From: Hydrogenophaga sp.
Lineage (GTDB): Bacteria; Pseudomonadota; Gammaproteobacteria; Burkholderiales; Burkholderiaceae_C
Assembly: GCA_030653975.1 (NCBI GenBank)
Contig: JAURYH010000039.1
Location: 1-64,000 of the forward strand
Length of the DNA stretch: 64,000 nucleotides
Direction of reading: 5' to 3'
The notes beneath the pieces were generated by a model. It made no database searches. It was not told the origin of the DNA and saw only the letters and a list, made by a program, of their open reading frames with translations. Shown here one piece after another: positions 34,168 to 42,569 of this stretch. Position 1 is the stretch's first letter. Every line of letters starts with the position of its first letter. Position numbers and translations under genes: made by a program.

Positions 34168-35508
34168 TCAGGATCCTGCGAAGCGCTCCGGCAGCCACAG
34201 GGCGATCTGCGGGAAGATCATCACCAGGGCGATGGCGAGTGCCATCAGCAGCACGAAGGGCACGATGGACAGGTAGATGTCCTTGATCGTGAACTCGGGC
34301 GGTGACATCGCGCGCATCAGGAACAGGTTGTAGCCGAACGGCGGTGTGAGGTAGGCGATCTGGCAGGTGAGCACGTACAGCACGCCGAACCAGATGGGCG
34401 AAAAACCCAGCGTGTCGATGATGGGGATGTACAGGGGCGCCACGATGATGAGCATGGCCGTGTCGTCCAGGAAGATGCCCATGACCACGAAGGAGACGAT
34501 CATCAGCGTCAGCACCTGCCAGGGAGTGAGGCCCCAGTCTTCCAGGAAGAGCGCTTCCACGGCCCGCACCGCGCCCAGGCCGTCGAACACGGCCGCAAAG
34601 GCCAGCGCGGCCATCATGATCCACATGAACATCGCGCTGGCGTTGAGCGTCTGGCGCAGCGCGTTGGTGAACACCAGCCAGGTCAGCCGCCGGCGGATGA
34701 AGGCGATCACGATGGACGCCAGCGCGCCGATGGCCGAGCTCTCGACCAGGCTGGCATAGCCGAGGAAGAACGAGCCGATCACGGCCGCCATCAGCAGCAA
34801 GGGCAGAATGCCGGCGCTGAGCACGTGAAGCTTTTCGGCCAGGGTGTGGCGGTTCTGTTCGGGCGGGATGGCGGGGCCCAGCTCGGGCTGCAGCCAGCAG
34901 CGCACCACGATGTAGACCAGGAACAGTGCCGCCAGCAGCAGGCCCGGCACGATGCCGGCCAGCCACAGCGCGTCCACCGGCTGGCGCGCGATCATGGCGT
35001 AGAGCACCAGCACCACGCTGGGTGGCACCAGAATGCCCAGCGAACTGCCGGCCTGGATGATGCCGCTGATCATGCGTTTGTCGTAGTTGCGCTTGACCAG
35101 TTCGGGCAGCGCCACGCTGCAGCCAATGGCCATGCCGGCCACCGACAGGCCGTTCATGCAGGAGATCATCACCATCAGGAACAGCGTGCCCACGCCCAGC
35201 CCGCCACGCAGCGAACCCATCCACACATGCAGTGCGTGATACAGGTCGTTGGCAATGCCGGATTCCGCCAGCATGTAGCCCATGAAGATGAACATGGGCA
35301 GCGTGAGCAGCGGGTACCAGTTGAAGAGCTTGATGGCGGCGTTGAAGCCCATGTCGGTGGCGCCGCCATCGCCGCCCCACAGCCACATGGCGGCGGCCAC
35401 GCCCACGAACCCCATGACCCCGAACACCCGCTGGCCCGTGGCCATCAGGAGCATGAGGCACGAGAACATCAGGACGATGATGACTTCCGGCGAGAGACTG
35501 AGTTCCAT
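34168..35508 (-). CDS. TRAP transporter large permease (DctM)
   Basis: This is a 446-residue, about 12-helix inner-membrane permease of the TRAP (ATP-independent, binding-protein-dependent) family. It begins MELSLSPEVIIVLMFSCLML. MFIFMGYMLAESGIANDLYH, GMAIGCSVALPELVKRNYDK, GSSLGILVPPSVVLVLYAM and GIFLDDTAMLIIVAPLYIPI are DctM signatures. It lies 6 bp downstream of the small permease and 27 bp upstream of eutB, so it very likely imports ethanolamine or a related amine. That substrate is inferred from context only. Confidence 0.94.
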   Translation of the reverse strand: MELSLSPEVIIVLMFSCLMLLMATGQRVFGVMGFVGVAAAMWLWGGDGGATDMGFNAAIKLFNWYPLLTLPMFIFMGYMLAESGIANDLYHALHVWMGSLRGGLGVGTLFLMVMISCMNGLSVAGMAIGCSVALPELVKRNYDKRMISGIIQAGSSLGILVPPSVVLVLYAMIARQPVDALWLAGIVPGLLLAALFLVYIVVRCWLQPELGPAIPPEQNRHTLAEKLHVLSAGILPLLLMAAVIGSFFLGYASLVESSAIGALASIVIAFIRRRLTWLVFTNALRQTLNASAMFMWIMMAALAFAAVFDGLGAVRAVEALFLEDWGLTPWQVLTLMIVSFVVMGIFLDDTAMLIIVAPLYIPIIDTLGFSPIWFGVLYVLTCQIAYLTPPFGYNLFLMRAMSPPEFTIKDIYLSIVPFVLLMALAIALVMIFPQIALWLPERFAGS

Positions 35509-35514
35509 GTTTTT

Positions 35515-36057
35515 TTAGGGGTTCGCCGTGTCGATCGGGTGGCCCACGGCGCGCGCGATGTCCTTGCACAGCTCGGACAGCGACTGCAGCAGCATGAGCG
35601 CCATGCCCGTGGTCATGATGATCTTGACCGGCGCCATGTAGGGGCGCCAGAGCGAGCGGCTGCGCTGCCCGGTTTCCAGCGCGTAGGCGGTGCTTTCCCA
35701 GCCGCCGACCACGAGCATCACCAGGAAAAAAATGAGAAAGACGGAGGTGAGCGAGTCCACCACGCTGCGGGTGCGGGGCTGCCAGCGCGAATAGAACACG
35801 TCCATGCGCACATGCACGCCCCGCTGCATCGTCCAGGCGCCGCCCAGCAGGTAGTACGACACCAGGGTGAACTGGGCCATTTCAATGACCCAGACCGAAC
35901 GCACATCAATGGCCTGCGACGCAATGCCCCAGACCAGCACGGCCAGCATCAGCACCAGCAGCCACATGGCGAACTGGCCCACCCAGGCGTTGATCGCGTC
36001 CACCCCCCGCGTGAAGCGGCGGGCGCTGCGCCACAGGAATCCCTGCGTGCCCGACAT
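35515..36057 (-). CDS. TRAP transporter small permease (DctQ)
   Basis: This is a 180-residue four-helix membrane protein of the DctQ family. Hydrophobic segments lie at about 22-45 (FAMWLLVLMLAVLVWGIAS), 60-80 (AQFTLVSYYLLGGAWTM), 100-130 (VDSLTSVFLIFFLVMLVVGG) and 145-170. RGVHVRMDVFYSRW is the conserved family segment. Its ATG overlaps the stop of the binding-protein gene, and the large permease follows 6 bp later, completing the P-Q-M operon. Confidence 0.92.
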   Translation of the reverse strand: MSGTQGFLWRSARRFTRGVDAINAWVGQFAMWLLVLMLAVLVWGIASQAIDVRSVWVIEMAQFTLVSYYLLGGAWTMQRGVHVRMDVFYSRWQPRTRSVVDSLTSVFLIFFLVMLVVGGWESTAYALETGQRSRSLWRPYMAPVKIIMTTGMALMLLQSLSELCKDIARAVGHPIDTANP

Positions 36058-37160
36058 CAGCCGTAGCGGTAGGGTTTGCCGGCCTTGGCCATCAGCGCGT
36101 TGTACTTGCGGAACACCGCCACCACTTTGGCGGCGGTGGGGGTTTTCTTGGCCTTTTCATCCCAGAACTTCACGGCTTCGGCTTCCACCGTGGCCCATTC
36201 CGCGTCGGGGATGGCCGTGAGCTTGAGCTTGGGACCGTTGACGCGCAGCTCGGCCTCACCACCCCAGTACCAGTGCTGGCGGTAGTAGTGCGAGCTGTCC
36301 ATGGCCAGCCTGAACAGGGCCTGCAGGTGCGGTGGCACCTTTTTCCACGAGTTGGTGTTGGCAAAGAAGTGGCCGATCCAGGCACCCGAGATGTTGTTGG
36401 TGAGGAAGTACTTGGTGCCGTCGGCCCAGCCCACGGTGTAGTCCTCGGTGATGCCGCTCCAGGCCACGCCGTCGAGCTCGCCGGTCTTGAGCGCCATGAC
36501 CACGTCTTCGTAGGGCAGGTCCACCGGCACCACACCGAAGCGCGAAAGGAACTGGCCCGCTGTGGGGAAGGTGTAGATCTTCTTGCCCTTGAGGTCGGCC
36601 AGCTTGTTGATGGGGGTGCGGGTCGCGAAATGGCAGGGGTCCCAGGCGCCGGCGCTCAGCCAGGTGACGTTGTCGACCTTGGCGTAGGACTCTTCCCAGA
36701 TCTTGTCCAGACCGAACTGGTTGAACAGCACGGGCACGTCCAGGCTGTAGCGGGTGGCGAAGGGAAAGTAGCCGCCGAACTCGCGCACGTCGGCCGGCGA
36801 AGCCATGGAATCGTCGTCGCTCTGCACCGCGTCCAGCGTGCCTTTCTGCATGGCGCGCACCAGTTCACCCGTGGGCACCAGCTGGTCGGCGTAGTACAGC
36901 TCGATCGTCATTTCGCCGTTGGCCGCCTTGTTGAAGGCGTCGATGGCGGGCTTGATGACGTGTGCACCCAGGGCCGCACCCGCGTAGGTCTGCATGCGCC
37001 ATTTGATGCCGGTCTTTTTCTGGGCGAGCACAAAAGGTGCCGCGCTCAGTGCGGCTGCGCCGACAGCAGCGCTCTTGAGCGCCTGTCGGCGCGAAGGCAC
37101 GGTTTCGGGGCTCTGGGCGGCTTCAACGGGCTGGACACGCGGTGGGGTCGGCTGGGACAT
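36057..37160 (-). CDS. TRAP transporter substrate-binding protein (DctP), Tat-exported
   Basis: This is a 367-residue periplasmic binding protein. It carries a twin-arginine signal: SRRQALKS at 23-30, hydrophobic AAVGAAALSAAPFVLA, cleavage near 46. Export by Tat means it folds in the cytoplasm. The DctP fold follows: KWRMQTYAGAALGAHVIKPA, GEMTIELYYADQLVPTGELV, AMQKGTLDAVQSDDDSM, LKGKKIYTF, VDLPYEDVVMALKTGELDGVAW. It is the first gene of the TRAP-eutBC operon and divergent from the EutR-like regulator. The ligand is proposed to be ethanolamine. Confidence 0.93.
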   Translation of the reverse strand: MSQPTPPRVQPVEAAQSPETVPSRRQALKSAAVGAAALSAAPFVLAQKKTGIKWRMQTYAGAALGAHVIKPAIDAFNKAANGEMTIELYYADQLVPTGELVRAMQKGTLDAVQSDDDSMASPADVREFGGYFPFATRYSLDVPVLFNQFGLDKIWEESYAKVDNVTWLSAGAWDPCHFATRTPINKLADLKGKKIYTFPTAGQFLSRFGVVPVDLPYEDVVMALKTGELDGVAWSGITEDYTVGWADGTKYFLTNNISGAWIGHFFANTNSWKKVPPHLQALFRLAMDSSHYYRQHWYWGGEAELRVNGPKLKLTAIPDAEWATVEAEAVKFWDEKAKKTPTAAKVVAVFRKYNALMAKAGKPYRYG

Positions 37161-37245
37161 GGGGGCTCCGGGAGAAAAAAGGGATGGGAATGACGGGTCG
37201 CGGATGACTTCGCGTGGATTCTGGTAGCGCTCCAGCGGCCCGTGT

Positions 37246-37299
37246 TATCCCGGATCGGAAACACGCCCCACATCGGCGCACTTTTTCCGAAACGGGATA
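37246..37299. promoter_or_regulatory. 16-bp inverted repeat between TRAP-eut operon and regulator
   Basis: TATCCCGGATCGGAAA (37246-37261) and TTTCCGAAACGGGATA (37284-37299) are inverted copies matching at 14 of 16 positions, 22 bp apart. They lie in the 240-bp gap between the divergent dctP and the EutR-like gene, 101 bp before the regulator ATG. This is the best candidate operator for the AraC-type regulator of the ethanolamine operon. Confidence 0.6.
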
Positions 37300-37400
37300 G
37301 CCGCAGCGCGGCGGCCACGGGTTTGCCCGCAGTCAACGCATGGCACGGAACTTGATACTTCTGGCTCACCCCGGCGCCGCGCGCACCGAAGGAGCCCGCC

Positions 37401-38375
37401 ATGTCCGTTGCCAGCACCAACCTGTCTGCCTGCTTTCGCGTCAAACGCACGCGAGAGGTGGACGTGCACGCCCGCAACCTTGCCGCCTGGGACCAGGACT
37501 ACGTGCAAACCTCGCCCGGCGTGTTCCAGGGCCAGGTGCGCGAACTGTTTGATGGGCCGCTGCAGGCCTTCGAGGAGGTGGCCAACTGCGCCACCAACCA
37601 GCACTGTCGGCCCTGGCAGGGCGGCGTCTGGCTGGGCCTGTCGGTGCCCGAACAGCCCGCCGGCCTGCGCTTCATGGGCCGGCCGGTCGGTGGCCACGAA
37701 CTGATGATCTCCGACGGCAGCGAGGCCTTTGACCTGCAGGTGCCGGCCGGCCACGGCCTGTACGGTCTGGTGTTCGACCCGCGCGAACTGCTGGGGCATG
37801 TGCACGCGCGCGACCAGGCCGTGACATCCCCGGCGCGCATCCCGGGGGTGCGCTTGCAGACGCTCACCCCCACCCAGCGCTTCCGTCTGGTGGGTCTGCT
37901 GCGCGAGGTGCTGCGCGGCCTGGAGGCCGACCCCGGCGCACTGGCGCACGAAGCCAGCCGCCGCAGCCTGCGCGAAGCCTTGATGACCGTGCTGGCCGAC
38001 ACCCTGATGCCCGCCGACCAGGCCGACGCCGTCACCCCGCGCCAGCAGCGCCGGCAGGACGTGGTGCGCCGCGTGCGCGAACTCGTCACCGAACAGCCGC
38101 AGGACTACCTGGGCGTGGAACGCCTGTGTTCGGAACTGCACATCACCCGGCGCACGCTGCAGAACTGCTTCCAGGACAGCCTGGGCATCAGCCCCGCCAG
38201 CTACCTGCGTCTGGTGCGCCTGAACGCGGTGCGCCGCGAACTGCGCAACGGCACCGCAGACCAGACCATCGGCGACGTGGCCGCGCGCTGGGGCTTCTGG
38301 CACATGGGCCACTTCAGCCACGACTACAAGGCCCTGTTCGGGGAAACGCCCTCACACACCCGGCTGGCGGCCTGA
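37401..38375 (+). CDS. eutR: AraC-family regulator of the eut operon (EutR-like)
   Basis: This is a 324-residue AraC/XylS protein. The N-terminal 210 residues are a sensor domain (DVHARNLAAWDQDYVQTSPGVF, CRPWQGGVWLGLSVPEQPAGL), similar in arrangement to EutR. The C-terminal 100 residues hold two HTHs (YLGVERLCSELHITRRTLQNCFQ and IGDVAARWGFWHMGHFSHDYK LFGETPS). EutR activates eut genes in response to ethanolamine and adenosylcobalamin. Strong SD GGAG. Divergence from the TRAP-eutBC operon supports the assignment; the effector is inferred. Confidence 0.82.
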   Translation: MSVASTNLSACFRVKRTREVDVHARNLAAWDQDYVQTSPGVFQGQVRELFDGPLQAFEEVANCATNQHCRPWQGGVWLGLSVPEQPAGLRFMGRPVGGHELMISDGSEAFDLQVPAGHGLYGLVFDPRELLGHVHARDQAVTSPARIPGVRLQTLTPTQRFRLVGLLREVLRGLEADPGALAHEASRRSLREALMTVLADTLMPADQADAVTPRQQRRQDVVRRVRELVTEQPQDYLGVERLCSELHITRRTLQNCFQDSLGISPASYLRLVRLNAVRRELRNGTADQTIGDVAARWGFWHMGHFSHDYKALFGETPSHTRLAA

Positions 38376-38399
38376 GAGGCTGAGTGGGGCCGGTCAAAA

Positions 38400-38525
38400 T
38401 CAAGCAATTTTTAACCGACTTGATTTGTGATTGAAATGATTTAAATAACAGCCGGGCTGCGGCAGACTCCGGGCCATGACCGATGCACCCGTGACGGGTG
38501 CCGGCGAACGCCACCGAGAACCGCC
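38400..38525 (+). promoter_or_regulatory. AT-rich promoter region of the lysE/dav cluster
   Basis: The gap between eutR and the exporter gene contains an unusually AT-rich patch (about 38400-38448) with three GATT repeats spaced 7 and 9 bp, in an otherwise GC-rich context. It is the likely promoter and regulator site of the exporter-davBA genes. An ArgP-type LysR protein would be the natural activator. No exact -35/-10 pair can be defined with confidence. Confidence 0.4.
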
Positions 38526-39167
38526 ATGACCCTGAGCTTCCCCACCTTCTCCGCCGGCATGCTGCTGAGCATGTCCCTGATCATGGCCATCGGTCCACAG
38601 AACGCGCACGTGCTGCGCATGGGTCTGCAGCGCCAGCACCTGTGGCTCACGGTGGCGGTGTGCGCCGTGGCCGACATCGTCCTCATCTCGCTCGGCGTGC
38701 TCGGTCTGGCCCAGCTCGGCGGCCTCTCCGACAAGCTGCTCGGTGCGCTCGTGGGCGCGGGCGTGCTGTTTCTGGGCGTCTACGGTTGGCAGGCGTTTCA
38801 GCGTTTCCTGAAGCCCCAGACACCGGCCGCGTCGGCCGACGATGGCGCCACTCAGCCGCGCGCCCCGGCACCGGCAACCCCACGCCAGGCGGTGCTCTCG
38901 GCGCTGGCCTTCTCGGTGCTCAACCCGCACGCCTGGCTCGACACCGCCGTGCTCATCGGCAGCGCCTCGCTGGCTTATGGCCAGGGCAGCACCACGTTTG
39001 GCCTCGGTGCGGCCGCCGGCTCGGTGGTCTGGTTCGTTTTGCTCGGCGCTGCTGCGTTCTGGCTTGGCCGGCGCCTCAATTCGCTGCACATCTGGCGCTT
39101 GCTGGACGGCGCCGTGGCGCTGATGATGTGGGGCACGGCCGCGTGGCTTCTGACCAGCCTGTTTTGA
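38526..39167 (+). CDS. LysE/ArgO-family basic amino-acid exporter
   Basis: This is a 213-residue inner-membrane exporter of the LysE/ArgO subfamily, which exports lysine and arginine. FSAGMLLSMSLIMAIGPQNAHVLRMGLQR (family GPQNA motif) and VCAVADIVLISLGVLGLAQLG are conserved. ALAFSVLNPHAWLDTAVLIGS and GAAAGSVVWFVLLGAAAFWLG are also conserved. Six hydrophobic helices can be counted. It is followed 10 bp later by davB. The pairing with a lysine-degradation enzyme and with an ArgP-like regulator at 30970 points to lysine as the substrate. Confidence 0.9.
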   Translation: MTLSFPTFSAGMLLSMSLIMAIGPQNAHVLRMGLQRQHLWLTVAVCAVADIVLISLGVLGLAQLGGLSDKLLGALVGAGVLFLGVYGWQAFQRFLKPQTPAASADDGATQPRAPAPATPRQAVLSALAFSVLNPHAWLDTAVLIGSASLAYGQGSTTFGLGAAAGSVVWFVLLGAAAFWLGRRLNSLHIWRLLDGAVALMMWGTAAWLLTSLF

Positions 39168-39177
39168 GACCCCCACC

Positions 39178-40851
39178 ATGACCGCTACCCGTGCACCTGA
39201 CGCCCCCGTCACCATCTTCGGTCCGGACTTCCCCTTCGCCTTTGACGACTGGATCACCCACCCGCAGGGACTGGGCGAGCTGCCACCGGAACGGCTGGGC
39301 AGCGAGGTCGCCATCGTGGGCGCGGGCATGGCCGGCATGGTGGCGGCCTACGAGCTGATGAAGCTGGGCTTGAAGCCCGTGGTCTACGAGGCCTCGCGCA
39401 TGGGCGGGCGGCTGCGCTCGCAGCCGTTTGAAGGCGGTCAGGGCGTGGTGGCCGAGCTCGGCGGCATGCGCTTTCCGGCGTCGAGCACGGCGTTTTTCCA
39501 CTACGTGAACCGGCTCGGCCTGCAAACCCGCCCCTTCCCCAACCCGCTCACCCCCGCCGCCGGCTGCACCGTGATCGACCTCGAAGGCCAGACCCACTGG
39601 GCGCGCGATCTGGCCGACCTGCCGCCGCTGTTTGCCGAGGTGGCCGAGGCCTGGGCCAGCGCGCTGGAAGACGGCGCCGGCTACAGCGGCCTGCAGCAGG
39701 CGCTGCGCGAGCGCGACGTGCCGCGCCTCAAGGCCCTGTGGGACCGCCTGGTGCCGCTGTGGGACGACCGCACGTTTTACGACTTCGTGGCGCAGTCACC
39801 GGCGTTTGCCGCGCTCTCGTTCCGCCACCGCGAGGTGTTTGGCCAGGTGGGTTTCGGCACCGGTGGCTGGGACTCGGACTTCCCCAACTCCATGCTGGAA
39901 ATCCTGCGCGTGGTGCTCACCGGCTGCGACGAGGACCAGCACCTGATCGTGGGCGGCGCCCAGCAGGTGCCGGTGGGCCTGTGGCACCACGCGCCCGCCG
40001 CGCACGAGCTGTGCCACTGGCCGGCGGGCACCACGCTGTCCGGCCTGCACCACGGCGCGCCGCGCCCTGGCGTGACGGCCATCGCGCGCGCGCCCGACGG
40101 CCAGCTCGCGCTGACCGACACCTGGGGCAACACGCGCCACTACCCGGCCGCGCTCACCACCTGCCAGAGCTGGCTGCTGACCACACAGATCGCGGTGGAA
40201 GAGTCGCTGTTTTCGCAGAAGCACTGGATGGCGCTGGACCGCACGCGCTACATGCAGTCGAGCAAGACCTTTGTCATGGTCGACCGCCCGTTCTGGAACG
40301 ACCTGAAGGCCAACGGCTGGCCCACGCTGGGCATGACGCTCACCGACCGCCTCACGCGCGGCACCTACCTGTTCGACAACGGCCCCGACCAGCCTGGCGT
40401 GATCTGCCTAAGTTACGCCTGGATGGGCGACGCGCTCAAGATTCTGCCGCACAGCACACACAAGCGCGTGCAGCTTGCACTTTCGGCGCTGCAGAAGATC
40501 TACCCCGACGTGGACATCGCCAGCCACATCGTGGGCGACCCGATCAGCGTGTCGTGGGAAGCCGACCCGCATTTCCTCGGCGCCTTCAAGGGCGCCCTGC
40601 CCGGCCACTACCGCTACAACCACCGCATGTACAGCCACTTCATGCAGGACGCCTTTCCCGAAGCCGAGCGCGGCATCTTCATCGCCGGCGACGACGTGTC
40701 GTGGACGCCGGCCTGGGTCGAGGGCGCGGTGCAGACCTCGCTCAACGCGGTCTGGGGCATCGTGCGCCACCTGGGCGGCCACAGCCACGCGGCCAACCCG
40801 GGGCCGGGCGACGTGTTCGCGCGCATCGGTCCGATGGCCTTGCCGGAGTAG
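39178..40851 (+). CDS. davB: L-lysine 2-monooxygenase
   Basis: This FAD enzyme oxidatively decarboxylates L-lysine to 5-aminovaleramide. The 557-residue protein matches Pseudomonas DavB throughout: VTIFGPDFPFAFDDWI, the FAD-binding VAIVGAGMAGMVAAYE at about 43-58, VYEASRMGGRLRSQ, AELGGMRFPASSTAF, VGFGTGGWDSDFPNSMLEI, RGTYLFDNG and IFIAGDDVSWTPAWVEGAVQ. Length agrees with the known enzyme (about 560). It sits between the exporter and davA, giving an operon for lysine overflow and catabolism. Downstream davT/davD genes are not in this window. Confidence 0.95.
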   Translation: MTATRAPDAPVTIFGPDFPFAFDDWITHPQGLGELPPERLGSEVAIVGAGMAGMVAAYELMKLGLKPVVYEASRMGGRLRSQPFEGGQGVVAELGGMRFPASSTAFFHYVNRLGLQTRPFPNPLTPAAGCTVIDLEGQTHWARDLADLPPLFAEVAEAWASALEDGAGYSGLQQALRERDVPRLKALWDRLVPLWDDRTFYDFVAQSPAFAALSFRHREVFGQVGFGTGGWDSDFPNSMLEILRVVLTGCDEDQHLIVGGAQQVPVGLWHHAPAAHELCHWPAGTTLSGLHHGAPRPGVTAIARAPDGQLALTDTWGNTRHYPAALTTCQSWLLTTQIAVEESLFSQKHWMALDRTRYMQSSKTFVMVDRPFWNDLKANGWPTLGMTLTDRLTRGTYLFDNGPDQPGVICLSYAWMGDALKILPHSTHKRVQLALSALQKIYPDVDIASHIVGDPISVSWEADPHFLGAFKGALPGHYRYNHRMYSHFMQDAFPEAERGIFIAGDDVSWTPAWVEGAVQTSLNAVWGIVRHLGGHSHAANPGPGDVFARIGPMALPE

Positions 40852-40877
40852 ATGAAACACCCCCGCCACACACCTCC

Positions 40878-41687
40878 ATGAATATCGCGCCGCTCACCCT
40901 CGCCCTCTGGCAAACCGCCTACGCGAGCACCCCAGCCGAAGCGCTGCAGCGGCTCGACGACGCGGCTGCCCGGGCCCGCGCGCAGGGCGCGCAGCTGCTG
41001 CTGTGTCCCGAGATGGGCCTCACCGGTTACGCCATCGGTCCCGGGCGCGTGCGGGCCCTGGCCGAACCGGCCGATGGTGCGCTGGCGCAGGCGGTGACCG
41101 TCATCGCGCAGCGCCACGGCGTTGCCATCGTCTACGGCTACCCCGAACACCACCCGCACGGCGGCCAGCCCTTCAACGCCGTGCAGGCCATCGGCCCCGA
41201 CGGCCAGTCGCTGGCCCGCTACCGCAAGACCCACCTCTATGGCGCCATGGACCGCGCACAGTTCAGCGCGGGCGACGCGGCCTCGCAGGTGTTCACCTGG
41301 CGCGGCTGGCGCCTGGGCCTGCTGATCTGCTACGACGTGGAATTCCCCGAGACCGTGCGCCTGCTGGCGCTGCAAGGCGTGGACGCGGTGCTGGTGCCCA
41401 CGGCCAACATGGCGGCGTTCGACGAGGTACCGGAGCTGCTGGTGCCCGCCCGGGCCTGCGAAAACCGGGTGTTCGTGGCCTACGCCAACGCCTGCGGCAG
41501 CGAACCGGGCATTCACTACGGCGGACTGAGCACGGTGGCGGGCCCCGACGGCGGCGTGTGGACCCGTGCCGGGCGCGACGCTGCGCTGCTGCGGACAACC
41601 CTGACGCGGGAAACGCTGGACGGTGCGCGCCGGTCGTCCCCGTTGCCCGCGCGGCGCACGGATCTCTACGGACCGCTGGCGGCTTGA
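40878..41687 (+). CDS. davA: 5-aminovaleramidase (nitrilase superfamily)
   Basis: The enzyme hydrolyses 5-aminovaleramide, the DavB product, to 5-aminovalerate and ammonia. The 269-residue carbon-nitrogen hydrolase has the complete Glu-Lys-Cys triad: CPEMGLTGY (E45), YRKTHLYG (K117) and ICYDVEFPE (C151). PNANMAA-type segment VPTANMAAFDE and NRVFVAYANACG also fit the family. It begins 26 bp after davB and is part of the same plus-strand operon. Confidence 0.94.
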   Translation: MNIAPLTLALWQTAYASTPAEALQRLDDAAARARAQGAQLLLCPEMGLTGYAIGPGRVRALAEPADGALAQAVTVIAQRHGVAIVYGYPEHHPHGGQPFNAVQAIGPDGQSLARYRKTHLYGAMDRAQFSAGDAASQVFTWRGWRLGLLICYDVEFPETVRLLALQGVDAVLVPTANMAAFDEVPELLVPARACENRVFVAYANACGSEPGIHYGGLSTVAGPDGGVWTRAGRDAALLRTTLTRETLDGARRSSPLPARRTDLYGPLAA

Positions 41688-41721
41688 CGCTCGCAGGGCC
41701 GAAAGGATCAGCGGCCGGGGT

Positions 41722-42507
41722 TCAGATTTCCGCCGCGCCCGGCGCCTGCGAACGGATGAAATCCAGCACCGACGCGCCCTGGGTGTTGGTGAACAGCGAA
41801 CGGTCACCCACCTCGCAGTTGGCCACCGTGCCGGACGACGTGAGTCCGACCACGCCCTGGCGCCCGCCCACCGCCCGGTAGACCGGGCCACCGGAATCCC
41901 CCGCGCAGGCGTTGCTGAGCTTGCCGGTGTAGGTGAAGCCCACATGGTTGTCGTTGACCGTGGTCAGGCTCGCAAAACCCACCGCCAGCTCGAACCCCGG
42001 ACCGCCCCAGCCCGAGAGAAACACCGAGTCACCCACGCTCGACGGCTGGCTGACCAGCAGCGGCATGGTGGGGTTGGGCATGGCGCCGGGCAGGGTCACC
42101 ACGGCCGCATCGTTCACATAGCCCGTGCTGATCTGCGCGAAGCCGGGATGGGGCACCCAGCCGCTGGCGTTCAACGCGGTGACGCTGCCGTCGGCGCGCC
42201 ACACGGCGGCCGCCACCCGGCGCGTGCCGGCGGGCACACAATGCGCCGCCGTCAACACCTTCACCGGCGTGAGCAGCACGCCCGAGCAGATGTTGGAATT
42301 GCCCTCTGCCCCCACCACGACCAGCAGGATCACCGGCGTTTTTTCCGGCGTGGCGCAGTTGCTGCCATTGGCGATCTTGGGCTGCACGCCCACGCTGCCA
42401 CACAGTTCCGCCGCGCTGGGCAGCGACACCTCGTCACCGCCACCACCGCCGCAGGCACCCAGCAGCAAGGCCATCACCACGCCCAGGTATTTGCATCCGT
42501 TTTTCAT
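41722..42507 (-). CDS. Trypsin-like serine protease, lipoprotein
   Basis: This is a 261-residue S1-family protease. The signal peptide ends in a lipobox (LLGAC, lipidated Cys 19), followed by GGGGGDE, typical of an exposed lipoprotein linker. The triad is visible: His 89 in VLTAAHC, Asp 133 in YVNDAAVVTL and Ser 205 in CAGDSGGPVY. SGWGGPG and paired Cys residues fit the fold. It is probably anchored in the outer membrane facing the periplasm or surface. It converges with davA and stands apart from other genes; target unknown. Confidence 0.88.
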   Translation of the reverse strand: MKNGCKYLGVVMALLLGACGGGGGDEVSLPSAAELCGSVGVQPKIANGSNCATPEKTPVILLVVVGAEGNSNICSGVLLTPVKVLTAAHCVPAGTRRVAAAVWRADGSVTALNASGWVPHPGFAQISTGYVNDAAVVTLPGAMPNPTMPLLVSQPSSVGDSVFLSGWGGPGFELAVGFASLTTVNDNHVGFTYTGKLSNACAGDSGGPVYRAVGGRQGVVGLTSSGTVANCEVGDRSLFTNTQGASVLDFIRSQAPGAAEI

Positions 42508-42569
42508 GTTTGCCCTATGAACTCGACCGCTCACCAGCGGCGGCCCGCAGCCCCGACTGTAGCGCCAGA

